Below are positions 49,451 through 58,424 of a stretch of DNA of 64,000 bases, in pieces (the first letter of the stretch is position 1; every line of letters starts with the position of its first letter). This DNA is from Saccharospirillum salsuginis (GTDB taxonomy: Bacteria; Pseudomonadota; Gammaproteobacteria; Pseudomonadales; Natronospirillaceae), in the NCBI RefSeq assembly GCF_014651855.1, contig NZ_BMXR01000001.1:186001-250000 (forward strand). The letters run 5' to 3'. The translations under genes were made by a program, and so were the position numbers. Below the pieces are notes generated by a model that saw nothing but the letters and a program-made list of their open reading frames with translations, was not told the DNA's origin and did no database searches.

Positions 49451-52258
49451 TTAGGCGGTTGCGGCCCCGGCGGGCTCGGGTTGACGGTCCAGGAAGACGA
49501 AGCCCAGCTGGCCCTGCTCGTCGGCATCCAGTTTGAGAATGTCCGGCAGGTCGCCTTCGGCGATGTAGTGCAACAGTTGGTTGGCGATGCCCGGCATCAG
49601 TTGCTGCTCGATGACCCGGTTGACCAGACGCGCGCCGGACTCGCTGACGCGGCAGCGTTCCACCAGTTGCGCCAGGGCTTCCTGGTCGCAGCGCAGTTCG
49701 ATCTTGTATTCGGACTGCAACCGTTCGGCCATCTGCTCCAGCTTGAGCTGGATAATGCTGGCCAGGGCTTCTTCCGAGAGCGCCCGGAACGGTACCGTCT
49801 GCATACGGGCTGCGAGGGCCGGTGCGAAATGGCCGGAAATAACCGGCTGGACCAGTTCGGCCAACTCGCCCAAAGTGGGCGGTTGAAACGGATTTGCGTT
49901 TTCGTCCTGTTCGGATACCGCCGCTTCGTGTTCCGGCGCATCCGCTTCTTGCTCGCCTTCCGCTTCGGCCTCTGCTTCCGCTTCCGCCATGGCCTGTCTC
50001 ACCGCATCCTGCATCGTGGTGGAAGGAGTACAGCGCTCCTGAATCAGTTCGGAGCCCAGGTTGGACGTCATCAGCAGGATGGTGTTCTTGAAGTCGATCT
50101 CGCGGCCTTCGCCATCGCGCATGAAGCCCCGGTCAAAGACCTGGTAAAACAGGTTCATGACATCAGGGTGGGCTTTTTCGACCTCGTCGAGCAGCACCAC
50201 GGAATAGGGTTTTTGCCGCACGGCTTCGGTCAGAATACCGCCACGGCCATAGCCGACGTATCCCGGTGGCGAGCCCTTTAGCTGGGATACAGTGTGGGAT
50301 TCCTGATATTCGCTCATGTTGATCGTGATCAGCGAGCGTTCACTGCCGAACAGATGCTCGGCGATCTTGCGGGCGGTCTCCGTTTTACCGACACCGCTCG
50401 GCCCGGCCAACAGGAAAACACCTTGCGGGCCGGTTCCGGTTTTGAGTGCGGCCTTGCTCGAGCGCAGGCTTTGTCCGATCACCTGCAAGGCGTCGTCCTG
50501 CCCGACCACTTGTTGAGCCAGTATGGACTCGAAGTTCAGCAGGGCGTGCAGTTCGTCCTTCACCATGCTGCCGACGGGAATCCCGGTCCAGTCGGCGATC
50601 ACATCGGCGATCGCCAGGCCATTGACTTCGGGTTGGACCAGCGGCCGACCCTGTTGCAGTTCGGTCAGTGCCTGGCGGCGTTCCTGGCTTTGTTGCAACA
50701 GGCTGTCGAGATCGGGGTGGTCGGTCGATTCACTCAGCTCGGCGCTGTCCTGTTGAATCTGTTCCACCAGATTACTTTGCGAGCGCCAGTCATGCTCGGC
50801 TTCGCGCGCCTGTTCCAGCGTCGTGGTGAGTTCTTCGCGCAACCGCTGCAGGACATCGGCGTCCGGTTCCAGGCCGCGCTTGGATTCGTCGTTCAGGCGT
50901 GCGAGACGGTCTTCCAGATACAGGATCCGGGCCTTGAGGCCTTCGAGATGTTGCGGCTCCAGCGACTGTCCCATCTTCACCCGGGCACTGGCGGTGTCGA
51001 TCAGGTCGATGGCCTTGTCCGGCAGGTAGCGACCGGTGATGTACCGGTCGGACAGGGTGACGGCGGCTTCGATAGCCTCATCGGTCACATGAACGGCGTG
51101 ATGCTGCTCATAGGTAACTTTCAGACCGGACAGCATGTGGACGGCGGCTTCGATGGACGGCTCTTCCACCTTGACCATCTGGAAACGCCGGGCCAGGGCC
51201 GGGTCCCGCTCGAAATACTGTTTGTACTCACTCCAGGTGGTGGCGGCGATGGTGCGCAACTCGCCCCGGGCCAGGGCCGGTTTCAGTAGGTTGGCGGCGT
51301 CGGACATGCCGGCTTCGCCTCCGGCGCCGATCAGGGTATGGGCTTCATCGATGAACAGCATGACCGGCGTTTCCGCTTCAGTCACTTCGTCGATCACCTG
51401 CTTGAGGCGTCGCTCGAACTCACCCTTGACGCCTGCGCCGGCTTGCAAAAGCCCCAGGTCCAGAACGCAGATACGGATGCCTTTCAACAGATCGGGCACA
51501 TCGTCGGCTACCACACGTTGCGCCAGCCCTTCGACCACGGCGGTTTTACCCACACCGGCTTCGCCGACCAGAATGGGATTGTTCTTGCGTCGACGGCACA
51601 GAATGTCGATGGCCATGCGGATCTCATCGTGACGCCCGCTGATCGGATCCATCCCACCCTGACGGGCTTTCTCGGTCAGGTCCTGAGTGAACTGATCGAG
51701 GGCGGAGGCGCCCTCGGCACCGGGTTTGGGCGCGGCGACCCCGCCCTTGGCAGCGGGGCCGGAGTTGGCGTGTTGCAGTGCCTCCACCGAACTGCGCGTC
51801 AGGCGATCGAAATGCTCATGCACGGCATCGAACGGGATCTTTTCCAGCGGGCCCAGGCCGGCATCGCTGGGCCAACTCGCGGCCAACTGAACCAGAGCTT
51901 CCAGGATGCCCGCCGAATCGATGATGTCGGGAGTGTAATGCAGGCTGTTCAACAGACAGGCTTTCTCAAGCAGCTGATAGAGGTTGGCCGAAATGGCCGG
52001 TTTGCCCTCATGGTGCGTGCGCAACCGGTTGACCTGCTCGATCAGGTTATGCCAGAGCTGATCCTGGTCCACCTCAAAGGCTTCCAGAATGCAGTCGATG
52101 TGACCCCGGCTGTCGTCTTCCAGCAGTTTCAGCAACAGGTGCTCGGGTTGAATCTCCAGGTGCCCGCGACTGGCCGCGAAGCCTGCTGCGGCTTCCAGTG
52201 CCAGCCCGCAATGGGGTGTCAGTTTATCGATCAGTACGCGCAATGTTCGGTTGTCCAT
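49451..52258 (-). CDS. tssH: ClpV/TssH ATPase of the type VI secretion system
   Basis: From the ATG at 52258 (GGGAGACC upstream) it has 935 residues. An N-terminal sheath-binding domain precedes two AAA+ domains, with Walker A at about 232 (GEAGVGKT) and 617 (GPSGVGKT) and a long coiled middle domain between. It unfolds contracted TssB/TssC sheath so that subunits can be reused. Around 750-795 there is an acidic low-complexity insert (AEAEAEAEAEGEQEADAPE) coded by an imperfect hexanucleotide repeat (about 49945-49990). Another frame from 52333 lacks a ribosome site. Confidence 0.94.
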   Translation of the reverse strand: MDNRTLRVLIDKLTPHCGLALEAAAGFAASRGHLEIQPEHLLLKLLEDDSRGHIDCILEAFEVDQDQLWHNLIEQVNRLRTHHEGKPAISANLYQLLEKACLLNSLHYTPDIIDSAGILEALVQLAASWPSDAGLGPLEKIPFDAVHEHFDRLTRSSVEALQHANSGPAAKGGVAAPKPGAEGASALDQFTQDLTEKARQGGMDPISGRHDEIRMAIDILCRRRKNNPILVGEAGVGKTAVVEGLAQRVVADDVPDLLKGIRICVLDLGLLQAGAGVKGEFERRLKQVIDEVTEAETPVMLFIDEAHTLIGAGGEAGMSDAANLLKPALARGELRTIAATTWSEYKQYFERDPALARRFQMVKVEEPSIEAAVHMLSGLKVTYEQHHAVHVTDEAIEAAVTLSDRYITGRYLPDKAIDLIDTASARVKMGQSLEPQHLEGLKARILYLEDRLARLNDESKRGLEPDADVLQRLREELTTTLEQAREAEHDWRSQSNLVEQIQQDSAELSESTDHPDLDSLLQQSQERRQALTELQQGRPLVQPEVNGLAIADVIADWTGIPVGSMVKDELHALLNFESILAQQVVGQDDALQVIGQSLRSSKAALKTGTGPQGVFLLAGPSGVGKTETARKIAEHLFGSERSLITINMSEYQESHTVSQLKGSPPGYVGYGRGGILTEAVRQKPYSVVLLDEVEKAHPDVMNLFYQVFDRGFMRDGEGREIDFKNTILLMTSNLGSELIQERCTPSTTMQDAVRQAMAEAEAEAEAEGEQEADAPEHEAAVSEQDENANPFQPPTLGELAELVQPVISGHFAPALAARMQTVPFRALSEEALASIIQLKLEQMAERLQSEYKIELRCDQEALAQLVERCRVSESGARLVNRVIEQQLMPGIANQLLHYIAEGDLPDILKLDADEQGQLGFVFLDRQPEPAGAATA

Positions 52259-52304
52259 TCGATCGGTCTCCCTGTTCGATGATTGATCCGGTTGTCTAGA
52301 AATG

Positions 52305-53297
52305 TCAGGCGGCTTCGGGCATGGCGTCTTCACCCTGCCGCAGCGCCCGTTGATAATGGTCTTTCGAAAAAGTCAGTTGGCACGGCTCTTTGACGTCCTC
52401 GCCCAGCGCCATGGCCTGGCCCAGTCGGCTGGCGGAATGTCCCAGTTGCAGTGGCGGGCGCTCGCTGGATGGCAAGGTGATTTGCACCTGATAGTCGACG
52501 CCCGCAGGCAAATACTGTTGCAGCAAGGCACCCAGCCGTTGACCGAGGTCGCCTTCCGGCTGCAGCGCCTGACCCTTGCTCCCGTCGACTTCCCCGGTGT
52601 GCACATCCACGCGCTGGCCCAGTACGGACATTTGCTGGCCCAGGAAGGTGTCGTGACCCAAGGCCTGTTGCCCATCGAGTGTCAATTCCTCATCGACCGG
52701 CACCTGACTGATAACGTCGTCGTCGACGTCCAGTTCCGGCAGGGCAAGCGCCTCGCGCAGGATGTTTTCAATGCCCGCGGCACTGCGACACCGACTGGCC
52801 AACGCTCCGGGCGTGGCCACCGCTGTCGTCAACCGATTGAAATAGGTGCCGGTCTGAGCCGACGCCAGCCGTTGAAACAGGTTGTTTTCCCCGGCTTCCT
52901 GAAGCAGGCGGAATTTCCGCCACCCCTGATGCAGCAACCAGTAGGTCTGGTTGTTGAACACATCCAAAAAAGTCTGGATGCGCTTGCCCACCTCATCCTG
53001 ATGGGTCACGTCCTCCAGAAAATATTGTGGCAGTGGGGCATCCACACCGTAAAAACCGGCAAAGGTAGCCTCCACCTCAACATTCTGATCTTCCAGAATA
53101 TTGACCCGCTTCACATCGGATGCGGGAAAGGACAACCAATCACACGGGCGCAGCTTCAACCAGCTCGGGCGCAGGTCGGTATGACCCGCGCCTTCCTGGT
53201 TCAGGATGACTTCCACCAGCTGATGGAAGTGATAGTCGCACGCCTGGGCCACTATGGCCTCTAGAGCATGGGACGATTCCCGCGTGTCGGTTTCCAT
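52305..53297 (-). CDS. tssG: TssG baseplate protein
   Basis: Starting at the ATG at 53297 (AAGGAG five nt upstream), the protein has 330 residues. LRPSWLKLRPCDWLSFPASDVKRV and EATFAGFYGVDAPLPQYFLED are TssG/VasB features, as is the cytosolic composition. With TssF, TssE and TssK it forms the T6SS wedge. A GTG two codons upstream is possible but less well spaced. Its first 37 bases overlap the end of tssF, indicating coupling. Confidence 0.92.
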   Translation of the reverse strand: METDTRESSHALEAIVAQACDYHFHQLVEVILNQEGAGHTDLRPSWLKLRPCDWLSFPASDVKRVNILEDQNVEVEATFAGFYGVDAPLPQYFLEDVTHQDEVGKRIQTFLDVFNNQTYWLLHQGWRKFRLLQEAGENNLFQRLASAQTGTYFNRLTTAVATPGALASRCRSAAGIENILREALALPELDVDDDVISQVPVDEELTLDGQQALGHDTFLGQQMSVLGQRVDVHTGEVDGSKGQALQPEGDLGQRLGALLQQYLPAGVDYQVQITLPSSERPPLQLGHSASRLGQAMALGEDVKEPCQLTFSKDHYQRALRQGEDAMPEAA

Positions 53298-54973
53298 ACC
53301 CACTCCTTATAGGTTGGCAGGGAGATCAATTTGGTTTCGACGTATTCGGTGATATTGGCGAAAGTGGTGAAAAATTGGTGCAGCACGGTGCCGAACAGAT
53401 AGAGGTCGGACCGTGAACTGAAGCCGGCCTCCTTGACCTCCAGGGTGATCTGAAGCCCCTGTACCAATACGCCACGGCGAATACGGTGCTTTACATCCGC
53501 ATGAATGCTTTCGATCGCATTGATGCGATTTTCGTTCTCGACCTGTTCGCTCCAGTCGAACAGGCTCAGCAGTGTGCGGAAGTGGTCGACGTCACTGAGA
53601 CTGGACAACTGCAATGACATCAGTGAAATCAACTGCCACTGAAAATCCTGGATGGCGGGCGGGGAGACCATCTTGCTTGGCCGGGCGATGTTGGTGACTT
53701 TTACATCCTTCGACACTTCCGATTGAACCTGGTCGATACCCCCCAATTCAAGAAACTGTCGTGGGTAACTTTCGTTGCTCGCCAGCACATCGACCGACAG
53801 CACCTCTCCGACCTTGGGTTTAACATCGCTTACCGAAATAAAGGTCCGACGACGCCCTGAACCACTCTTACGCGTATGGGTGGCGTAGGTCGGGTCGTCG
53901 TCTCGGCGGTAACTGAGTTCGTGCAACGGCCGGAACTGTCGGCTTTCGCCGGTCTCGGGGTTGCGGCCGTTCACCTCCAATACGGAGTATACATTGGCGC
54001 AATCGACGTAGCTGTAATCCACTTTCAGGGGGTAGTCCGGGACCCTGCCCGTCAGACGAACGGGTTCTGTCTGGGTTTTGAACAGGTTGATCGCCGGTAC
54101 CGTGTTCAATTGGAAGGTTTCCCGACGTACATGATGGCCGGCCGGCATGGTCACCGGTGTTTCCAGCGTGAGTGTCAGCAAGCGGCCATCGCCGGCCCAT
54201 TGCTGGCTGTTAAACCCCCGGACTTTGAGAAACAGATACTTTTCCCGGGCGTTGAAGTAGTCGTGCAACAGACTGAAGGCGACGTGTCCGCGACCACCGG
54301 TGGGCAAAAAGCATTCTTCAGGTTCCAGCATGGCCGGTTCCAGCTGGACCTGCCCCGGTAAGGGCTGGTTGTCCAGGGTCATTTTAAGGCGCGCCTGGGG
54401 GTGTATCGCCGCCTCATACAGGGCATAGGCCAGCGCGCGATCGCAATGCAGATGAATGGGCAGTTCGGTGAAGTCGAGATCGGGCCAGTCGAACGCGGAG
54501 CGTTTTCGAATGTGAAGCTTGATCTGGGTGCCGCCGCCGATGCGCTCGACCACGCTTACGTCATCTATATGGATGGGCTGAACCGACAAGGCCGCTGTGG
54601 TGGTGTATTCGCAGGTGACGTTTTCCGGCCCGACATTCAGCGCCTTAACCGATGTCCCCTTCCGCAGCGGAACGGTTTCACTGATCTGTTGTTCCGGGTC
54701 CAGTCTGACCAGCGTATAGGACGGAAAAGGCCGGCACAGCGCCGGATTCAGTTGGTCGAGCAGGTTTTCGCTCAATTCGGGAACACCGTCGTCGATGCGC
54801 TCGCGCACCTGAGCGGTTAAAAACGCCATACCTTCGAGCAGACGCTCGACATAAGGGTCCCGATCCTTGACGGCCTTGAGGTTGAGCATGGCCGCCTGCT
54901 CCGGATAGGCTTCGGCGAATTCCTGGGCGGCATCCTGCAACAGCCGCATTTCCGATTCGAAATACTCTTTCAT
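53261..54973 (-). CDS. tssF: TssF baseplate protein
   Basis: The 570-residue protein is the usual TssF length. The N-terminal EYFESEMRLLQDAAQEFAEAYP, MAFLTAQVRERIDDGVPELSENLL and LCRPFPSYTLVR are family signatures. DLYLFGTVLHQFFTTFANITEYVET is the C-terminal end. Two copies of TssF per wedge bind TssG. It starts 31 nt after tssE with a GAGAGGGAA ribosome site, and ends 37 bp inside tssG. Confidence 0.95.
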   Translation of the reverse strand: MKEYFESEMRLLQDAAQEFAEAYPEQAAMLNLKAVKDRDPYVERLLEGMAFLTAQVRERIDDGVPELSENLLDQLNPALCRPFPSYTLVRLDPEQQISETVPLRKGTSVKALNVGPENVTCEYTTTAALSVQPIHIDDVSVVERIGGGTQIKLHIRKRSAFDWPDLDFTELPIHLHCDRALAYALYEAAIHPQARLKMTLDNQPLPGQVQLEPAMLEPEECFLPTGGRGHVAFSLLHDYFNAREKYLFLKVRGFNSQQWAGDGRLLTLTLETPVTMPAGHHVRRETFQLNTVPAINLFKTQTEPVRLTGRVPDYPLKVDYSYVDCANVYSVLEVNGRNPETGESRQFRPLHELSYRRDDDPTYATHTRKSGSGRRRTFISVSDVKPKVGEVLSVDVLASNESYPRQFLELGGIDQVQSEVSKDVKVTNIARPSKMVSPPAIQDFQWQLISLMSLQLSSLSDVDHFRTLLSLFDWSEQVENENRINAIESIHADVKHRIRRGVLVQGLQITLEVKEAGFSSRSDLYLFGTVLHQFFTTFANITEYVETKLISLPTYKEWVWKPTRGNRPML

Positions 54974-55004
54974 CCGTTCCCTCTCGCCCTATTGGCCCGT
55001 GAAC

Positions 55005-55418
55005 TCATCGACCTTGCGGGCTCTGGACTTCCGCTTCGCCCGAGCTCTTGAACAGGGTCCTGAATCGAATACGGTCGCCGCCGACGACCCAGCCGGCGAT
55101 CTCCATGCGAACAACGGAAAACTGGATATCGCGCGGCAGTGGCGTGACCTGCACTCGACGTAATCTGGGTTCGTACTTTTCGATAACATCCTTGACCGCT
55201 TGGGCCATGTCGGTCTCGGAGTACGGTAATTCCTGATAAAAATGGTTGAGGTCCGGTAAGCCATAGTCCGGCAAGTGTGCCAGGACACCCTGACGGGCGT
55301 TCAACAGTCGCATCAGATGGTCGTGTATGCTGGCCAGCCGGTCTTCCCGATTGGGGTATTCCGACAGGGGCTCCCCGTTCAGATGCTTGCCTTGCAGAGC
55401 TTCGTATATGGACAGCAT
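55005..55418 (-). CDS. tssE: TssE, gp25-like baseplate protein
   Basis: Beginning at the ATG at 55418 it has 137 residues. The longer frame to 55490 has no better ribosome site and runs into hcp's region. MLSIYEALQGKH, SIHDHLMRLLNARQGVL and DYGLPDLNHFY form the TssE pattern, and EPRLRRVQV marks the conserved gp25 core. It recruits the sheath start to the baseplate. It follows hcp after 85 bp, where HSI-I would have tagJ, which is absent. Confidence 0.92.
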   Translation of the reverse strand: MLSIYEALQGKHLNGEPLSEYPNREDRLASIHDHLMRLLNARQGVLAHLPDYGLPDLNHFYQELPYSETDMAQAVKDVIEKYEPRLRRVQVTPLPRDIQFSVVRMEIAGWVVGGDRIRFRTLFKSSGEAEVQSPQGR

Positions 55419-55503
55419 GACAGTTCCCGGAAAACACTCTTTTTCTGGAAATGGGTAAGGGCATGCAAACGCATGCCCTGTCGTAGCCATTACAACCGGT
55501 GGC

Positions 55504-55989
55504 TTATCGGCCTTCGACCCAGGAGTCGGAGAACTCGATGTTGCCGTCCAGGAAGGTCCACGTTACTTTCTGGTACCGGATGGATACGTCTTCCAGATGC
55601 GGATAGCGTTCTTTATCCAGATCCTTGACGTTAGCCATGCTGGGCTTGACGGAAGTAATCTTCACGCCTTCCAAGGTATGACGGAAGTACTCGACTTCAG
55701 TACCAGTCTCGTCAATCTTGTACCAGCTCAAAACCAGGTTCTGCAGGGTTTGACCATTACTGCAAGCCTTGTACAGATACGGGGTGGCCGCATCGTAAGC
55801 CTTGGTAATTACAAACGGCTCGTGCTTACGAGTACCGGTCAGTTCACCAGTGTCGTTATCCGTCGGGATACGCAGCTGGTGATCAAAAGCCAGTACTTCG
55901 ATCGAGCCTTCACGGCCGGCAACATTTACCGAACCCTGAACATCATTACCTTGGTCGTCTTTGAGCATCATGTAGGCAGGAATTGCCAT
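55504..55989 (-). CDS. hcp: Hcp tube protein
   Basis: From the ATG at 55989 (AAGGAGATT upstream) it has 161 residues, the usual Hcp size. AIPAYMMLKDDQGNDVQG opens the barrel, and LYKACSNGQTLQNLVLSWYK and VSIRYQKVTWTFLDGNIEFSDSW are clear Hcp marks. The frame from 56139 has no ribosome site. Hexamer rings stack as the T6SS inner tube and are exported. It is downstream of tssC after a 300-bp gap with a nested hairpin, which may allow separate expression. Confidence 0.96.
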   Translation of the reverse strand: MAIPAYMMLKDDQGNDVQGSVNVAGREGSIEVLAFDHQLRIPTDNDTGELTGTRKHEPFVITKAYDAATPYLYKACSNGQTLQNLVLSWYKIDETGTEVEYFRHTLEGVKITSVKPSMANVKDLDKERYPHLEDVSIRYQKVTWTFLDGNIEFSDSWVEGR

Positions 55990-56201
55990 GAAGTAATCTC
56001 CTTTTAAAATAAATTTCCTAGCGGTGTAGGCGAGAGCTGACGCTGCATGACACAGCGCACCTCCACATCGGTCGAAACCAATGCCAGCTCGCGGAGATTC
56101 TGAAGGGGAAGATACTAGAACGATCGGTGCTTCGAGCATCCATCCCTGTATTCTTTGCTGTCATCCTTTTTAACACCCCCGGCACGCTGGCCGGGAAGTG
56201 T

Positions 56202-56255
56202 TGCCTTTCAACAACTATAACTATGAAAGTTGTGTCGAACAATCGTTGAAAGGCA
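56202..56255 (-). promoter_or_regulatory. Nested hairpin between tssC and hcp
   Basis: TGCCTTTCAAC (56202-56212) and GTTGAAAGGCA (56245-56255) are perfect inverted 11-mers around a 32-nt loop, within which ACAACT and AGTTGT also pair. No T-run follows in the hcp direction. It might slow or process the transcript to raise hcp over tssBC, or end part of it. The gap 55990-56291 also holds a CCCGGCACGCTGGCCGGG hairpin (56178-56195). Confidence 0.5.
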
Positions 56256-56291
56256 TTGTACCAAAATGTGAATCACATCCCGTTACATCGA

Positions 56292-57812
56292 TCACAATTC
56301 TGGCATTTGAGATACCAGAGAAAGACGAACATCCACGCCTTCCACCTGGAAGTGCGGTTGCACATACATGTTCACGGTGTAGTAACCCGGGTTGTCCGCG
56401 GCTTCCTTGACCGACACCATGCCGTCTTTCAACGGATGACTGGCGGCCAGGTCCGGCTCGGGGTTGTTCATCTTGGTGACCATGCCCTGCAGCCAGCCAT
56501 TCAACTCGTTTTCGAGATCCTGACGGGATTTCAAAGAGCCGATGCTCTCACGCTGCAATACTTTGAGGTACTGGGCGATTCGGGATACCAGGAAGATGTA
56601 GGGCAGGCGCGCGTTAATGCGCGAGTTGGCTGTGGCTTCCGCCGTGTCGTATTCCACCGGCTTCTGAGTCGAGTTCGCCGAGAAGAAACAGGCGTAGTCG
56701 CTGTTCTTGTAGTAACTCAGCGGAATGAAGCCGTGGTCGGCGAATTCCAGTTCCTTGGTTTCGGAAATCAACACCTCGGTCGGAATCTTTGACTCAGTGC
56801 CGCGGCCGGATTCATAGAAGTGAATCGGCAGGCCATCGAGTTTGCCGCCAGCCTCGGGACCGCGAATGTTCACCGTCCAGCCGTGTTTCTTGAAGCTGCG
56901 TACCATGTTGGAGGCGAATGCGAATGCCGAATTGCCCCACAGATAACGGTCATGCTGCTCGCCGGTGACGCCTTCGTTGTAGTTAAAGGTGCGGACCGGG
57001 TTTTCCTCGCCGTACGGCAGGCGAAGCAGGAAGCGCGGGAACACCAGACCGACGTAGCGCGAGTCTTCGGTCTCCCGGAAGCCTTTCCAGCGAATGTATT
57101 CGGCACGGTCCATATAGCTGGAGACATCCTGGATCTTCGGGATGTCCTCGACACTGTCTTTGCCGAAGAAGGTCGGGCCGATGGCGCTGATGAATGGGCA
57201 GTGGGCGGCACTGGAGACTTTGGACACTTCCGTCAGCAACTCGACATCCGGCGCCGACCGGTCGAATTCATAGTTGGCGATGACAGCCGAAATCGGTTCG
57301 CCACCCGGAGTATCGTATTCCTGCGTATAGATGTGGTTGAAATAACCGGTCTGGGTGGTATCCGGCGATTCCTCGAAGTCCTCTCGCAGTGCTTCCTTAT
57401 CGCAGTCGAGCAGCTCGATCTTGACGTTGCTTTTGAAGTCTGTGCGCTCGGTCAGAAACTTCAACCCTTTCCAGGTCGACTCGACTTTCTGGAACGTCGG
57501 ATGATGCAGCACTTCATCCAATTGCTTGCTGATCGTTTCATCGATCTGGGCGATGTATTCGTCGAGCAACCCTTTGTCGATTCGCTCGATCTGCTTGCCA
57601 GCGTCCAGGGCCAGTTCGAAAAACACCTTGAGTGCGGCCGTGATCCGCTGGTTGGCGTCGACTTCGGCCATGCCCTTGGAATCCTGAAAGCGGTTGATGT
57701 CGATCGGCTCCTTCACCGGGTCCATATGGACCAGGTCGATCAACCGTTCATACAGACTTCCGGCTTCTTCTGTTTCGGTGCCTTGCTTGCCTTGTTGTTC
57801 CTGTACGGTCAT
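56292..57812 (-). CDS. tssC: TssC large sheath protein (VipB)
   Basis: The 506-residue protein has TssC features: EVLHHPTFQKVESTWKGL, VSSAAHCPFISAIGPTFFG and SYMDRAEYIRWKGFRETEDS, and PEPDLAASHPLKDGMVSVKE near the end, which matches the conserved end of VipB. It forms, with TssB, the contractile sheath. AAGGAGAG precedes the ATG. It lies 13 bp after tssB. Confidence 0.96.
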   Translation of the reverse strand: MTVQEQQGKQGTETEEAGSLYERLIDLVHMDPVKEPIDINRFQDSKGMAEVDANQRITAALKVFFELALDAGKQIERIDKGLLDEYIAQIDETISKQLDEVLHHPTFQKVESTWKGLKFLTERTDFKSNVKIELLDCDKEALREDFEESPDTTQTGYFNHIYTQEYDTPGGEPISAVIANYEFDRSAPDVELLTEVSKVSSAAHCPFISAIGPTFFGKDSVEDIPKIQDVSSYMDRAEYIRWKGFRETEDSRYVGLVFPRFLLRLPYGEENPVRTFNYNEGVTGEQHDRYLWGNSAFAFASNMVRSFKKHGWTVNIRGPEAGGKLDGLPIHFYESGRGTESKIPTEVLISETKELEFADHGFIPLSYYKNSDYACFFSANSTQKPVEYDTAEATANSRINARLPYIFLVSRIAQYLKVLQRESIGSLKSRQDLENELNGWLQGMVTKMNNPEPDLAASHPLKDGMVSVKEAADNPGYYTVNMYVQPHFQVEGVDVRLSLVSQMPEL

Positions 57813-57824
57813 GGGAATCTCTCC

Positions 57825-58358
57825 TTATGCCTCGCTTTCGCCGTCTTCTTCCGATTCGGCCGCTTTCTGTTGAGCAATCAATGCCTTCAACTCATCTTTC
57901 AAAGAGGTGACGTCCGGCTCCGAGCTCAGAATGCGCTCCACTTCTTTGCGGAATGCGCTGTTGTCCAGAAGGTTCGATTTCAGGTCCTTGAGCAGATTGC
58001 GCATGGACAGCATCTCGCTCAATTCGGGAATCTGGGAAGCCACCTGTTCCGGGTGAAAGGACTTGAACCCTTCGGCTTTCAACGAGACGCGGATGTCTCC
58101 GCCGTCTTCCTTGATCCGGTTCGGGACCGTGTAATTCATTTCAGGCGACATGTCGCGCATCACCTGCTCGACATTGTTCGAGGTGATGTTGACGCGTTCA
58201 CGCTCGGCGACGTCGCCCTCCCCTTTACCATTGCTGAAGTCGCCCAGTACCAGCAACTTCATCGGTAATTCCTTCTTTACGCTGGCACCGCCGGTTTCGA
58301 GATCCAGAGCGATGTTAACCCGAGCGCGTGGGACTTCATTTTGAAAACTGTCTGCCAT
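57825..58358 (-). CDS. tssB: TssB small sheath protein (VipA)
   Basis: The 177-residue protein contains RARVNIALDLETGGASVKKELP (start), MKLLVLGDFSNGKGEG and VNITSNNVEQVMRDM, typical of TssB, and ends in acidic residues. A GAGGAGAACTC ribosome site precedes the ATG. It pairs with TssC to form the sheath, and its C-terminus is the usual contact for ClpV. It lies 66 bp after tssA. Confidence 0.95.
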   Translation of the reverse strand: MADSFQNEVPRARVNIALDLETGGASVKKELPMKLLVLGDFSNGKGEGDVAERERVNITSNNVEQVMRDMSPEMNYTVPNRIKEDGGDIRVSLKAEGFKSFHPEQVASQIPELSEMLSMRNLLKDLKSNLLDNSAFRKEVERILSSEPDVTSLKDELKALIAQQKAAESEEDGESEA

Positions 58359-58424
58359 GATGAGTTCTCCTCTTGCTGAAATGGGGTTGCTCGGGCGAGT
58401 CGACTCGTCCCGAAACCTCCCTGT

